This document shows positions 52,436 to 64,000 of a stretch of DNA of 64,000 bases, in pieces. The stretch covers positions 24,252,576 to 24,316,575 of the forward strand of contig NC_088655.1 of the NCBI RefSeq assembly GCF_964019385.1, in the 5' to 3' direction. Each line of letters opens with the position of its first letter. Within the stretch, counting starts at the first letter, position 1. The DNA is from Sycon ciliatum. Its lineage: Eukaryota; Porifera; Calcarea; Leucosolenida; Sycettidae. The notes under the pieces were generated by a model. That model saw nothing but the letters and a program-made list of their open reading frames with translations, had not been told where the DNA came from and did not search any database. A program made the position numbers and the translations under genes.

Positions 52436-52747
52436 AAGCGACCACCACTGCTATATGCCATTTTTCCAGAGAAGTATGATCATTCCACTTGCCATCACAA
52501 ACACACTTCAAGTTTCTTGGATTGACATGCACTGTCTGCACAATCTGGATGATGTCACTGTCAACTTGCCAGTGACATGGACCAGATTGTGCAACTTTAC
52601 ACAATGTCATTGATTTGAAACTTTCCTTGCTCTGCCCTGACTTGGGAATGGTTTGGCAGCATGTAACTTAAGAGTTGTGTATGTTACAACCTCCGCTCCG
52701 CCCTTTATATACATGTACACACGCACACGTGCACACACACGAATACA

Positions 52748-52786
<39 letters not shown>

Positions 52787-52803
52787 GCATACACACGAAT
52801 ACA

Positions 52804-52841
<38 letters not shown>

Positions 52842-54634
52842 TACAGACACGTGCACACACACACACACACACACATCACCGATAGGCATAGAGTAGCAGT
52901 GAGCGAACACAGCAAGTCAGACAACTAGGTATAATAATGTGCACCCCGCACACACGTCTTGCACACTACCATCATCGTTACATACGTTCTTCGGTACCCC
53001 ATATACGGGAATAATAGCTATACATGTAGTCGTACATATAGTGCGGACGGTGGCCAAAAATTGATCAGATGAGAATGAAAGAGAACATATTTTTATTTAT
53101 ACCTATTTTCCTTTTCATCTCCCGGAAAAAAAACTAATCAATTCATTGCTAGCCTGGTGAATATGAGTGCGCCCTCTATATAACACAGAGATAAAATTGA
53201 ATTCATAGATGATATAGGTTGTCAGGTTCGCCTCCAGCATCTAGCATCAAAGTCAACAGAATGCTGTTGTCGACAAGACTTGATAAGTTCTCCAAAAATG
53301 TGTGGACATTGATTGCACAGCTCAGCAGCAGTAATTGCAGCTCTGGCAACTCTGCATGGTGGCGTGGCCAGTTTTCTGGTGAACTGAGCAGACAGTGCAG
53401 GCTAGGCTAAGCGAGAGAATGTCCCTCACATAGCAGGTCATGCTAGGCAGTGAGGGAACGTCCCTGCGCTTGGCAGGGAGCGACGCAGGCACAGGCTGAT
53501 GTGTGCTCGCAGTGTGCTCATGGCAGTATCGGCACTGCCTCGATGCAGGAGACCTGGCCTAGCTGGTGCATGCATGCATGTGAACGGGGCTAGCTGTAGC
53601 AGGCATGGTGGCAGCGGCGGTCAAGTGAGGGCTGGGTCAACGCGTGTCAAAGCTTAGCTGAAGAAACTCAACGTGAAATCAAGCTGCGGGCTCAAGCGAG
53701 GATAAAGTCATATGCACGGACATGAACAAACACACGGACAAAAAACACACACAGACACGTTTGACTGTGCCGTAAAACGAGGAAAGAGAAAAGTCGGAAA
53801 ACAGCACCTAAGCCATGTGGCAAGCGGCTGTCGACACATCAGCAGCGCGAGTGCTGATTGGGCTTAGTGCTGTTGTGAACGTCTACAGGAGATTCCCGCT
53901 GTGCTACACACACTCAGGTGCATTTTGTCTAGCTCTGTGTCATGTTTTCTGCACGCATGCACAGGTACACATAGACATGCGCGCGTACACACAGGATGTT
54001 AACTGCTGCAGTACAAGGGATTGCCACCGTGTGCTACACATGCTCGGGTGTATGTCGGCTAGGTGCTGCATGTCGGTGAATGTTGGCAAGCCCTGGTCGT
54101 GCTTTCCTCCACTGCACACATCATAAGCTACTACTGCCGGACATCAGTGAATGATAACCTGGCAACAGGAGTGGCAGTGGCGGAGGCAGCAGGAGAAGCG
54201 GAAGCAGAAGCGACGGCGGCAGGTGTACGGTATGGTACGACAGAAACGCGGCCATTGTAAGACATGTGACCGGTAATAAGCAACACGTCTTTGCCCGTTC
54301 GACCGCTCTCCGTAGATTGCTGGGGGTGGCGGCTACTGGAACCTGCTACATGACAATCGTCATCGCTCCACTTAACTTGCAACAGGTTGATGTGCATAGC
54401 TGCCATGCTGTGACTTTGCAGAACTAAATCCAACGCACGGGTGCATGTGCTTGTCGCATTTCCATCGTGACGGCTAGGGTTGCCAGGCAACAAACACGGC
54501 TGCGAACACGGTCGACTGGGACTGCGGACGGTTGCCACGAAAACAAACACGGAGACTCTGATTCTGTGATCAGATCCCAATGGTCGTACAACGCTGACCT
54601 GCACAGCTGCACACATGCATCGTGCACGCTGCTA

Positions 54635-57600
54635 TCACCGGATCTCCAGCGTTGAACCGGAGGTGTTTCGCACGCTCGGCGGGGGCTCCGCTTTCTGTGC
54701 CATGGCGTCCAGCTCCGCCTCGTCACTGATGATGTTCAGGTCCTTGAGGTAGTGCTCCACGCGGCGCATGGAGAACCACTGCTCGTAGATCTTACGTACG
54801 TCGCGGTCCGTCAGCTTGTCTTTCGGGTCGCGCAGCATCCGCGTGACGTCGTAGCTGCTGGCGTGGAAGCCGTTGATGTGGCGAATCTCCCGCGCCATCA
54901 TGCGCAGCTTCTCGAAGTTGATGAGGCCGTCGATGCGGTCGTCGTTGCCCAGGTAGATGAAGGTCAGGTCCTTGGTGACGACGGGGAAGAAGGGGACGAT
55001 GGGAGCGGACACGCTGCTCACCATTGAGCGGTAGGTGAGCATGTTGCGAGACGGATTCATCAGGATCTGCATCTCCTCAATGCTCTGTTGCAGGGATGGG
55101 GGAAAACATGTGTAGATAGACACGTAGGCATGTGCACAGACAGACAGATAGATAGACATGCACACACATACATACATACATACATACATACACAGACATG
55201 TGCACACATGAATATACATACAAATACACACTTGAGCAACCAGAAGCATGCAACTATGTCTGGGAAAGTACTTGTACATAGGGTGTGATTAAACGCAGCT
55301 CTCTTCGGCTCTCTGTGTGTCTCTCTCCCCTCTTTCTCTTTATCTTTCTCCCCTTTGTCTCTCCCTCTTACATATACACATGTGCACGTACACGCACGCA
55401 GCACACGCGCGCACACACACACACACACAACCGTCCACAGTGGGAAAACAAATCTGTCCCTCACACCGGGCTCTGTGAGCAACCTGCTTATAACTACACA
55501 TATGTTGGCTAAAACCAGGCATATGCACGGGTAGTCAAACGGGTGCCCTTGGTACCTGGTACATAGAGAATCATCCACACTAACTTCACACAGATGTGTC
55601 CGCAGATCGAGTAACTGCACTCATTACCTCCTAAACAGAGCTCCAAGTTGCGGGTACCTCCGTCTACCATGCACCCTAATGTAGTGAAATGTTGCTACTC
55701 TTTTTGCCTATTTTCGGTGGAAATAATGACGGCATATGCCAGAGCCCTTTCCTATCAAAACGTATAAGATGTAGGGTTCGGACATTTCCGAGCTATGGGC
55801 ACTGCCCGATCCAGGATCGCCCAGACAAGAGAGATACGAGTGTGCTGGAACAATAATGTGCCTGACATGGCTGGTTTCCTATTCCGCATTTTCGGAGTAC
55901 AGTCAACTTCGCTTATAACGACACTCGGCGGGGCATCAGAAAAGTGTCCTTATTCGCGAAGTGTCGTTATACCCGAAGTCTCATTATATGTGTCACAGTT
56001 GGATGGGACTTTGCTCTGGGCAAGAAATATATGTCGTTATTCGCGAATTGTCGTTATATCCGCAGTCGTTATTAGCGAAGTTGACTGTATAACCTGAACT
56101 GTTAACACAGCGGGAGATCCAGCGATCTCTACAGGGGGGGGGGGGGGGGTCCAGTATAGTCAACACTGAATAGCTGATACGTACATGGACACGCATACGG
56201 TTGCTAGTACAGTACAGCCAGACCTCGCATAACCGCACACATCCGTTTCCCACAAAAATCCGGATAGGCGAGCGAACCGGATTATCGAACGCACATACTG
56301 TATGCATGCAGGACATATGCTGTAAATCGGTAACCAACGATTTTCTTCCGGACGGCGAGGGATCCGGATAAAAGAGGACCGGATAAGCGAGGTCTGACTG
56401 TGGTAGATTGACGAAATTTAGGGGGTTCTGTGGAACCCCTCCTGGATCCACCCCTGGAACACCAGTAATTCACCCAACAAAAGTCAGTTTGCCTTATACA
56501 ACTTGTAGTACAAGTACGATGGTCAAATTTTGCGGTGATAAACAGGGCAGATGTCTGTGTTTTGCGACGAGCATCAAGGTGCGGCATTTACGCCAGTGTG
56601 GCTTATACTCGGGGTTAATACGGCAACTCACCTTGATATCGCGCGCGCCAAGCTTCTCCCAGGTCTGGCGCAGTCGCGTGACGGCCCCGTACGACAGGCC
56701 GCTGGTGATGGCGAACATGGTGTTGAAGTTGCGCAGCGACCGGCACAGCTTGGCCACCTTCAGGAAAAACTTGATCTTGCGCACGCGCTGCTGCATCGAC
56801 GGCTCGCTGACGATCTCGGTGACCACCCAGAACATCTCGTTGTTGGTGGTGCTGGAGAAACGCTGAAAGTCGCTCTGCTCCTTTCCCCCGGGAAGATCCT
56901 TGCCACCACTGCCGCTGCCATTACCGTTGAGATCCCAGATGTAGTTAACGTACTCGGCCCCGCTGATGCGGCGGAACGTCAGGAAGCTCTGTAGCGTGAC
57001 CACGCGTGCTACATCTCGTGTGTCCAGGCTCAGGAGATCGCAGGCGCCGTCGTGCATGATGTCCGTCACCAGGCTGCTGCCGTGCACCAGGTTCGTCGTC
57101 GTCTTGTTCGACTTCAGGTAGAAGCGCGACATTGGGCGCAGCTCCGCCGGCAGGTTGGCAAACGCGTCCGGTAGGCGTGTCTGCTGCACCACGCCCTGCT
57201 GGCTGACGGTGATGCGGCACAGCGAGAACGACTCCTCCGAGTCGGGCATCTCGAACTGGCGCACGCCCATGCGCACCAGGTCCAGCGCCGTTGTCGCCGC
57301 GCCAACCGTCAGGTAGCGGTGCTGGTGATCGTGCCGGTACAGCTTGATCACGCTCAGCGGCAACAGGCTAGACGGCGACGTGGGTCTGGAGGGACGATTC
57401 GCCGACGCTGCCACCACGGACGCCGAAGAAGACCCTCCACCCCCGCCAGCGGGACTGCTGTTCATGGGCACGGAGAGAGAGGTCTTGCGCGCGTGCGGCG
57501 CCGATGCGACGCGCATGCTTGCCGAGCGCATGTTCGACGTGGACGCGTAGCGCTTCGCAAAGCCGTGCAGGCGCCGACCGAACAGCGTGGAGGAGCGCGG

Positions 57601-58965
57601 AGAGCTGTCCGCAGCCCCGCCGACGCCCCCACCGCCCACGGCGTTCAGAGCGCCGGACGAAGACGAGAGGTGCCCGCTGATGCCGTTCTGGTGCGCGTGC
57701 TGCTGGGGTGCCAGGCGTGACCTGCCCGCCACATGCTGTTGGTCATGAGGAGCGTCTGAATCGCCGCCAGCATGCTCTACAAGTGGGAAAGTCCCCTTAC
57801 TCTGCACGGCTATTGTCAGCAGCCGCAGCTCGCCCAGGAAGTTCGTCTCCTCCAGCTGGCGGCGGAACGTGCGTAGAAAGCCGATCATCTCCACCGAGCC
57901 GTTGAAGTCCTCGATGTGATTGTTCGCCCAGAGCAGCACCACGCGGGCCACGCGGTCGCGCAGCTCGGCGTGCAGGAACAGCTGCTCGAGGAGCTCGGCG
58001 AGCTCCGTTGCCGTCATGAACGTGCGATACGTCAGGAGGAAGTCCTCGGCGTACGCCGGGTCGTAGTCTCCCACGACCAGGTGCGCCACGAGCTTGGCCC
58101 GCGCGCCACGCACCACCACCTGGCCCCACTCCGTCTTGCCCGTCTTGCGATACTCCGTGACCATCACCAGCGCGCCGTCCTCCACCACCTCCACGGTGGC
58201 CTGCTCCGACTGCGCAAACACGTCGTGGAACTGCTCCGCGGCGACGCTCAGCAGCAGCGTTTCCGTGCCGCGCGTCACCAGCGAGCCCGCCTGAATGACC
58301 TTCTTCTTGTGGGCGCGCGACACGCCAAACGCCTCGCCCAGGTGGAAGACGGCTGGCTCGTAGGACTCGCGTACGAGCTCCACCGCGCCGCCGAACACCA
58401 CCCACCAGCGGTCCACCTCTTCGCCGGAGCGCACCAGCACCGTGCGTGCTCGCTCGTACGTCTGCAGGCGCATGAGGGCGCACAGCTTCTCCCGCACGGG
58501 CAGCGTCATGTTGGCGAACGCCGGTAGGTGCTGGATATAGTCCATGATCACGTCCAGGTCGTCGGCGCTGCGCTTCTCCGGCGCTTTCGACAGCAGGTCC
58601 TGAATGGACGCAAAGCTATCGCTGTACTGGGAGGACACATCGGACGTATCGTCACCATCCTCTGGTTCAGAATCCACGCAGACCTCTTCCAGGCCCTCCA
58701 GCTCCTCAAGGATGTCCAGGTCTTCCAGGCTGCCCATCTCGCAGATGTTGATCTCTGGCGTTTCCAGGAACTTTCCCGATAGGCACCCGAGCGACGAGGA
58801 GGCCTGGCCCAACTGGGCTTCCAGCAGTTGGTTCCGCACGCCTGGTGCCGATCTCGACAGGTCTCCGTTCATCGCAGCCGCTGCCGTCGCTCCGTTGTGG
58901 TGCCCACTCCCGGAGCCCGCTGCCCCAGCGCTGCCAGAAGGGTAAGTGCCGCGAGAATGATCCAT
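54635..58965 (-). CDS. RAPGEF2-like: RapGEF2/6-type guanine nucleotide exchange factor, block B copy
   Basis: Exons 58965-56632 and 55084-54635, same lengths and junctions as the block A gene, 927 residues. Amino-acid differences I can see against block A are few: Gly for Ser at residue 6, Arg for His at about 186 in the cNBD, Gln for Pro at about 590 in the RA domain, Leu for His at about 691 in the GEF domain, and Asp for Asn early in the region after the catalytic core in exon 2. Domain order is the same (cNBD-like, REM, low-complexity linker without PDZ, RA, RasGEF). Both copies look functional. Confidence 0.9.
55900..56087. mobile_element. pogo-like MITE (CAGTCAACTTCGCTTATAACGAC), block B
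   Basis: 188 bp, TA-flanked, counterpart of 31376-31563 in the RapGEF intron. Confidence 0.86.
56215..56400. mobile_element. pogo/Tigger-like MITE (CAGCCAGACCTCGC), block B
   Basis: Counterpart of 31691-31877. Confidence 0.82.
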
Positions 58966-60453
58966 GTGCGGGCCAACAGCGGGCCACGCGGGTGCGTACG
59001 AAGCTCGGGAACCGAGGCAGTTAGGTTTGCGCCAAGCGCCAACGACAAGAAACGATCATGCACACGCTACGCAAGCGAAGTCGCCTCCGTTGGTGCATTC
59101 GGTATCAGCCCTACTGCTAGCGAGCTTCCCTACGTCGTTTGGACGACTCGCCCATTTCACCTCCACTACTCTACTCACCGTTAGCCGTCCTCCTCGACTT
59201 TTACGTTAGCGCAGGGACGCCACCAAACCGCTACTCACGCTAGATCTTTACTCCAGCCTAGTGCAGGGATGATTGTGATGTCGATAATTCACCAGCGAAC
59301 TCACCGACCTCGAGAGCGGTAGCCAGCTAGCTAAAAGGCCGCCGACACGAAAACGTACTATCGCGTCGAGCCTTGGCGCACAACTGACATGCAGGCGTGT
59401 GGTGCAAATATTTACTTAGCAAAAACAGTATCATACACCGCAGCTCGGCAGCTTTGGTTGTGTGTGGGAATCCTCTTCCACTCAGCTTCTCCAAACATCC
59501 TTATTTTCTTTGAACGGCAGACTCATAAAGTCATAGAGTCATACAGAGCATGATGTAGTGCCTAGTGGAAACGCATACAGATCACAGTAGACATGACAGT
59601 CATGTAACTCACAGCCAGATAGCGTGCGCCAAGCCCAAACCAAAGCCAAGATCTCAACTCAAGTCTACCAAGCTGCAAGACAGTCAATCAGCTGCACTCG
59701 CATAACCACTAACCAGGGCATGATTACTGTACTGGCTGGCTACTGTCCATGCACGGGAATGGAACACGGATGAGTCGTTTTATTACGACAGCCTGCACTG
59801 GCTACTGCTACTGCACTGGCTACTGCTGCTAGAGCTATAGTATAGTCAGTCACAGAGCTACAGTACAGAGCTACATACTACTAGACTAGTAGTACTAGTA
59901 CATGACCCTGATGAGTGATGACTGATTGTAGGCAATGATAATGTTAGTCCGTGGGCCAAACCTGAAAAAAGGCCTCCTAGAAAAATCTCGTTCCGACTTT
60001 TGGGCACCGCAATTTTATTGGCCACGTCTACTCTAGATACCTTACTGAGCAGGATTCCGGTTGTTGTCACTCTGACAACTTTCTGAAAGGTATCCAAAAA
60101 TCGGCTTTTCCATGTTGAAAATTTCTCTCTCGGCGGCCATTGTTTTGTATGCATTCATGCATGCGCCTTGTGTGTGGTGCTGTGAAATGTGATTATGCAC
60201 CAGAATAGACGAAAGTACACGAATTCAGTGTTACCTGTCATGTCAAGTCGTGATCTGGTACGATCTGGTACACTGCACACTCTCTGCAGGCGTGCACCCG
60301 GACCCACAATTCTAACTCTCTGCACTGCAGTGCAGGCGTGCACCCAATACTTGGCATATTCCTTCTCAGTTTGAACTTTCATTTCGAGATCGTTTTTTTG
60401 GTTTCAGTTTGTACTAGTATGTCTGTGGTCAAGTAGCACTAGAAGTAAGCGTC

Positions 60454-61718
60454 GTGATGAGTTTAAAGTGTCTCATTCACGTTCCGGAGTGCGGTGAGGA
60501 GGTGAAGCCCTTCCCCCAGACTACGTGGAAGAAGGTGTGTGAAATATGCACTAGTGAAGCTGTTGCCGTAGAAAATTTAGCTGAGCTCAGGGAGTTATGT
60601 CGTAGTGATGTTTGGCCTGAAAACGGAGGCGTCCACAAAAAATGTTACCAGAAAATAACGAATATAACCCTCCGAAGAAGGCAGAGTACCCCTCATCTAG
60701 CCATTCGGAAGAACTGTCTGTGCCGGAGTCGATAGAGCCAGAAGCCAAGCGCCGCCCCAGCATGCGCGCCGCACTAGCCGCGCCCGTCGTAGCTCCAGGC
60801 ATGAAGGGCTGCATATCAGTTTGTGGGAAGGAGAGGCGCCAGCAACCTGGCCGGAAGAATTGTAGTCCAGTCCACAAGCAGGTGTGAATACGCACACGCT
60901 GCAGCGAAGCTGTTATGTACATGTTATACGCAGCAAACATCAGAAAAGACGAAAAGGTCCAAGTTGCAATTGGTCAATCCGTCTCTGGAATATTTGCGCG
61001 CGAGGTTAACTACCATAAACAATGCTACAGGAATTACACGAGAGCTTAGTGCCCCTGTTTGCGAAGCCATTATGGGGATGCATGCCTATACAGGTTGTGA
61101 CACAACCAATGCCTTCAGTGGCAGAGGGAAGAAGCTAGCATTTCAGCTGATCACCAAGCAAACCCCAAAAGGCGAGCTGGCTCGAAAGGCTATGGCAGCA
61201 CTCGGTGCATCATTTGACGCACTACCAGCTGACATTTCGCCTGCATCGAGCAGTTCACTTGCGGTATATACGGCTTCAACACCGCCACATCTATCAACGA
61301 AGTGCGATACCAGATGTTCTGCTCTCGCTCGACGCAATTCAGCTCCCTTCCTCCTTGCCAAGATGCGCTGCGCAAGCATACTGCAAGAGCAAATTACCAG
61401 GCCAGTATCTGGCACCGTGCTCTGGAAGCTTCCGCGGATGTCCCACCACCGCATAGCCCTGGTCAAGGGTAGACCATTGATTCTGGCGGTGGTTTGGAAG
61501 TGGACTGGCTCAGCTTGGCACCAGCACCATCGAGCCTGATGGAATTTGTTTCATGCGGTTGCACGACAGGCTGCAAGCACGGACATTGCCCCTGCCGGAG
61601 ACAGCACCTCGATTGCACGGATGCTTGCAAGTGCTCTCGCTCAGGCCAGGAGTGTGAGAATGGGCAACCACTGGAGCTTCAAGTAACTGCAGAACTCAGT
61701 GAAGACGAGGATGAATAA
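60454..61718 (+). pseudogene. broken transposon protein with GCDTT motif and CXC-like C-terminus
   Basis: An N-terminal part at 60454-60735 has paired cysteines and a HKKCYQKITN step. A middle part within 60823-61240 has MGMHAYTGCDTTNAFSGRGKK. After a frame change near 61235, an RYQMFCSR ... LPPCQDAL ... ANYQASIWHRAL segment follows with one in-frame stop near 61470. The last part (61494-61718) ends in a cysteine-rich tail (SCGCTTGCKHGHCPC, LDCTDACKCS) like a CXC/tesmin motif, then an acidic end. Proteins of this layout are frequent in cnidarians and sponges and are probably transposon-derived; the function is not established. Confidence 0.72.
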
Positions 61719-61985
61719 GAAAAAGAATGCCCATCCTGACAGGTATGTATAATGTGATTGAAGATTGAGTGTTCATTAGAGTTCAGCGATGCACATTGTA
61801 CAATCATGAACATGTACGTGACTGTACATCATGCCCAATTCAAGTCCTTCTGATGTTTGCCCAGTGTTCAGTATCAATATCACATGTGGACTAAAATCAA
61901 TGTGGGAGATATAAAAATGCACGGGAATGATCATTGCGATTATTTTCATTGCCATCGGCTTCGGCCTCATTTCCTCTGTGCTGCG

Positions 61986-62019
61986 CTGATGAGTCCACAA
62001 AGGACGAACTAGTTCTGTC
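61986..62019 (+). ncRNA. degenerate hammerhead ribozyme-like core
   Basis: CTGATGA (61986-61992), GTCC-ACAAA-GGAC (61993-62005) and GAA (62006-62008) are in hammerhead order, followed by CTAGTTCTGTC. One A of the invariant GAAA is missing and stem I pairs poorly, so it is probably an inactive relic. It lies inside the 2.96-kb transposon. Confidence 0.45.
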
Positions 62020-63199
62020 CACACGTTGGGTGATCATTGGAATTGGAATTGTGTATTTTCTGTGACCTGATTATTCTCTACAGGTCGACCTTTTTCGGCA
62101 ACATGAAACATATTCCGTATGGCTAATCCTGCAGTATAAGTCAGTGTTATGATGACGAAGTCTCCCTCGTACACAGCTGCAACAAACGTAGTCTTCCGGG
62201 GTCACGCGGTCCTTCAGGTCTGGTCTGTCAGTGACCTGTGCAGATGGTCACAGTGTTGTGATCCTTTCTCTGGACATTCAGATTATTCTGCAACCCATAT
62301 AATAACTATGCAATGCATAAATGCGGCTGTGTGTTCTGCCTCATATCTGTATAATGTACACCATTTTTGTATTGAACGGTCTGAGATATTCTTAGATCAG
62401 ACATAGTATTCTGCAATGTACAGTACGTGCATGCCACAGCCAGTCCTATTATGATCTGATAAAATGGTATACAATGACTCGAATGATGTTTCGAAGTAGT
62501 TACAGTATTGCGTTCGACACACGCGGTCTTCTTGCACACGTCTGTGTACATGAACAATATGGACGTATTGGGCATTTTGTTTTTCTTTATTTTTCATGTT
62601 ATATCCTATTTTTCTCTTTCCAGTTGAATCTGGGAAGGAGGCACTCTGGATATATGACCCTATGGAAAAATAACAATACCAAAAACATTGTAATTAGCCA
62701 GAAAATCCAATTTTAGGTTCTGGTTACCATGGCAACCGGTGCTGATTTGTATTTCACTCGCCGTGCAACCCTTGGACAAATTCAGGAATGACAACAAACG
62801 GGTTTTCAATGTATGCCAGTCCATCTATCGACTGGGCCAAAAAAATTGCGGTGCCCTCTTACTCGGAACGAGAATTCACATTTTTGTCACTTGGCCCACA
62901 GACTATGTAGCACGGCTTCAAACTGCGGTGCAGGCCATTTTACACCACAGACTTACCTAGTATGTACAGTCAGTATGTCAGTACTGTAGTGTAGATCTAC
63001 GTTTGTGATGCGCGGCCGAGGATGCGCTCGTTGAGTGCTTGATTGGACCGTTCTTTCTCGCTCTGGTCTTATTATATCTGGAGTGCTCGCTGCTCAGTCC
63101 GACTCAGACTCGTCTCGAGTCACAGCTTACGGAACACTGTCACACTGTCAGACCACTCCAACTCCGACCTGCTCATTATACTACATGACTGTATCATTA

Positions 63200-63405
63200 T
63201 AAGTGCTTTGCTCTCCGGTATGCCTACGCCATGTACATAACCCCCCCCCCCCCCCCCCCGTGTGCTCCCCAACGCATTCCCGCTGCACAACTTTTCACTA
63301 CTTTCACTTTAGCTCATACGTGTACATGTACATCCTTCAAAGCGGTGAACCCCTTGATAGGCGACAAGCCTCTGGGTCATCCTAATAAAGATATTATTAT
63401 TATTA
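63200..63405 (+). mobile_element. LINE 3' fragment with ATT-repeat tail, only in block B
   Basis: About 205 bp absent from the corresponding block A site (35645). It ends CCTAATAAAGATATTATTATT, a CR1/L2-type tail. It includes a poly-C run at 63241-63259. Confidence 0.62.
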
Positions 63406-63799
63406 ATATGTGTATTATCAACTAATTGCTATTACTTAGCTGCTGTTCTTCTGCTTCGCTTCGACCGTACTGAGAATGTTCGATCATTCGTCGAATCCTA
63501 ACCCACAGATTCGACTATCATTCTATTCTTTGCACCAGTACACTCTACCGTGCTCTACAGTGCTAGTCAATGAAATCCGATCCAGTGTGTTAGCTTTGCG
63601 CCCTGCACCAGTGAAATCCAATAATACTGCACAACGCTCTGCGCAGACTTGGCTCGCACGATCGGATTTCATCTAGCATGTACAAGACGATTGACGGATT
63701 GTACTACAGTCGTGGACATGGAAATCCGGTCGCACGTCTAGCGGCCCCAGGGCGCTGGCCATGCAGCCGTGAATAAGCTGTACACACATCTTTACTTAT

Positions 63800-64000
63800 A
63801 AAGAAGAGGCACCTGTGACGTGTGTCTGTGTGTGTGTGTGTCACGCTCCTTATAAAGAAGAGGCACCTATGACGTGTGTGTGTATGTCACGCTGCCCTGA
63901 GCACGCGAAGCGTGCGAACAGTGTAGCACAGTGTAGCTAGCGGCCGCAGAAGCACTGAGCACGCGAAGGGTGCGAATCGTGTAGCTAGCTAGCGGAAGCA
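63800..64000. repeat. short direct repeats and GCACGC hairpins at window end
   Basis: TATAAAGAAGAGGCACCT occurs twice, each followed by GACGTGTGTG and TCACGCT. GCACGC-GAA-GCGTGC (63901-63915) is a perfect small hairpin, repeated imperfectly near 63960. Confidence 0.6.

Larger units (their letters stand above)
59946..62904 (+). mobile_element. 2.96-kb inverted-repeat DNA transposon, present only in block B
   Basis: Termini AGTCCGTGGGCCAA (59946-59959) and TTGGCCCACAGACT (62891-62904) are inverted repeats with one mismatch. Block A lacks the segment: GGCAATGTAGCACGG is continuous near 35353. The interior encodes a broken protein of a type common in invertebrate genomes (GCDTT motif, C-terminal cysteine-rich CXC-like tail). 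The target duplication is not clear (about ATGT), so I do not name a superfamily. Confidence 0.82.
38557..63771. repeat. block B of the two-copy locus
   Basis: A second copy of 19985-36027, expanded to about 25.2 kb by insertions at 39034-41965, 42263-45035, 47494-47870, about 59938-62904 and about 63200-63405. It lacks the ribozyme element at 20554-20846. Genes and exon lengths match block A except one Gly codon in the CARD gene. Confidence 0.93.

Noticed and set aside
59765..59795. CGGATGAGTCGTTTTATTACGAC in a block-B-only 66-bp stretch
   Set aside because: The stem-like GTCG/CGAC is present, but the core lacks CUGAUGA and GAAA.

Overview
The window looks like animal genomic DNA, probably from an early-branching marine invertebrate such as a sponge. 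I cannot fix the species from sequence alone. The evidence is spliced genes of metazoan families (a hemicentin-like VWA/Ig/sushi protein, a tandem-CARD protein, a RAPGEF2/6-type exchange factor), GT-AG introns, long CA/GT and CT microsatellites, and many small inverted-repeat transposons. There is no sign of operons or of bacterial genes.

Layout. (1) Positions 1-17,026 hold one large minus-strand gene. It starts with a signal peptide at 17,026 and leaves the window on the left. I could place 15 coding exons whose splice phases all agree: signal peptide, degenerate VWA domain, beta-rich exon, two Ig-like exons, then six sushi (CCP) modules with Thr/Pro linkers. Its introns contain hAT-, Harbinger-, pogo- and TTAA-type short elements, hairpin elements and minisatellites. 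(2) 17,027-19,984 is the 5' side of that gene, with no gene I can support. (3) 19,985-36,027 is block A: short inverted-repeat elements (one carrying a ribozyme retroelement), then a plus-strand three-exon tandem-CARD gene (24,482-27,290), then a convergent minus-strand two-exon RapGEF gene (34,445-29,905). (4) 36,028-38,556 is non-coding and contains a 200-N assembly gap (37,093-37,292). (5) 38,557-63,771 is block B, a second, nearly identical copy of block A with the same two genes (CARD 48,944-51,773; RapGEF 58,965-54,635). It is longer because it has gained a LINE (about 2.9 kb), an LTR element (2.77 kb), a 2.96-kb inverted-repeat transposon and smaller insertions.

Blocks A and B differ by scattered substitutions and clean transposon insertions, and they are separated by a gap. 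The most economical reading is two haplotypes of one locus placed end to end by the assembler; a real recent tandem duplication is the alternative. Either way each block serves as the empty site for insertions in the other.

The most interesting single object is a 293-bp element at 20,554-20,846. It carries a complete type I hammerhead ribozyme at its 5' end and is flanked by 13-bp direct repeats that occur once in block B. A 59-bp 3' fragment of the same family sits, inverted, at another site found only in block B. Together these mark a self-cleaving, recently mobile non-autonomous retroelement.
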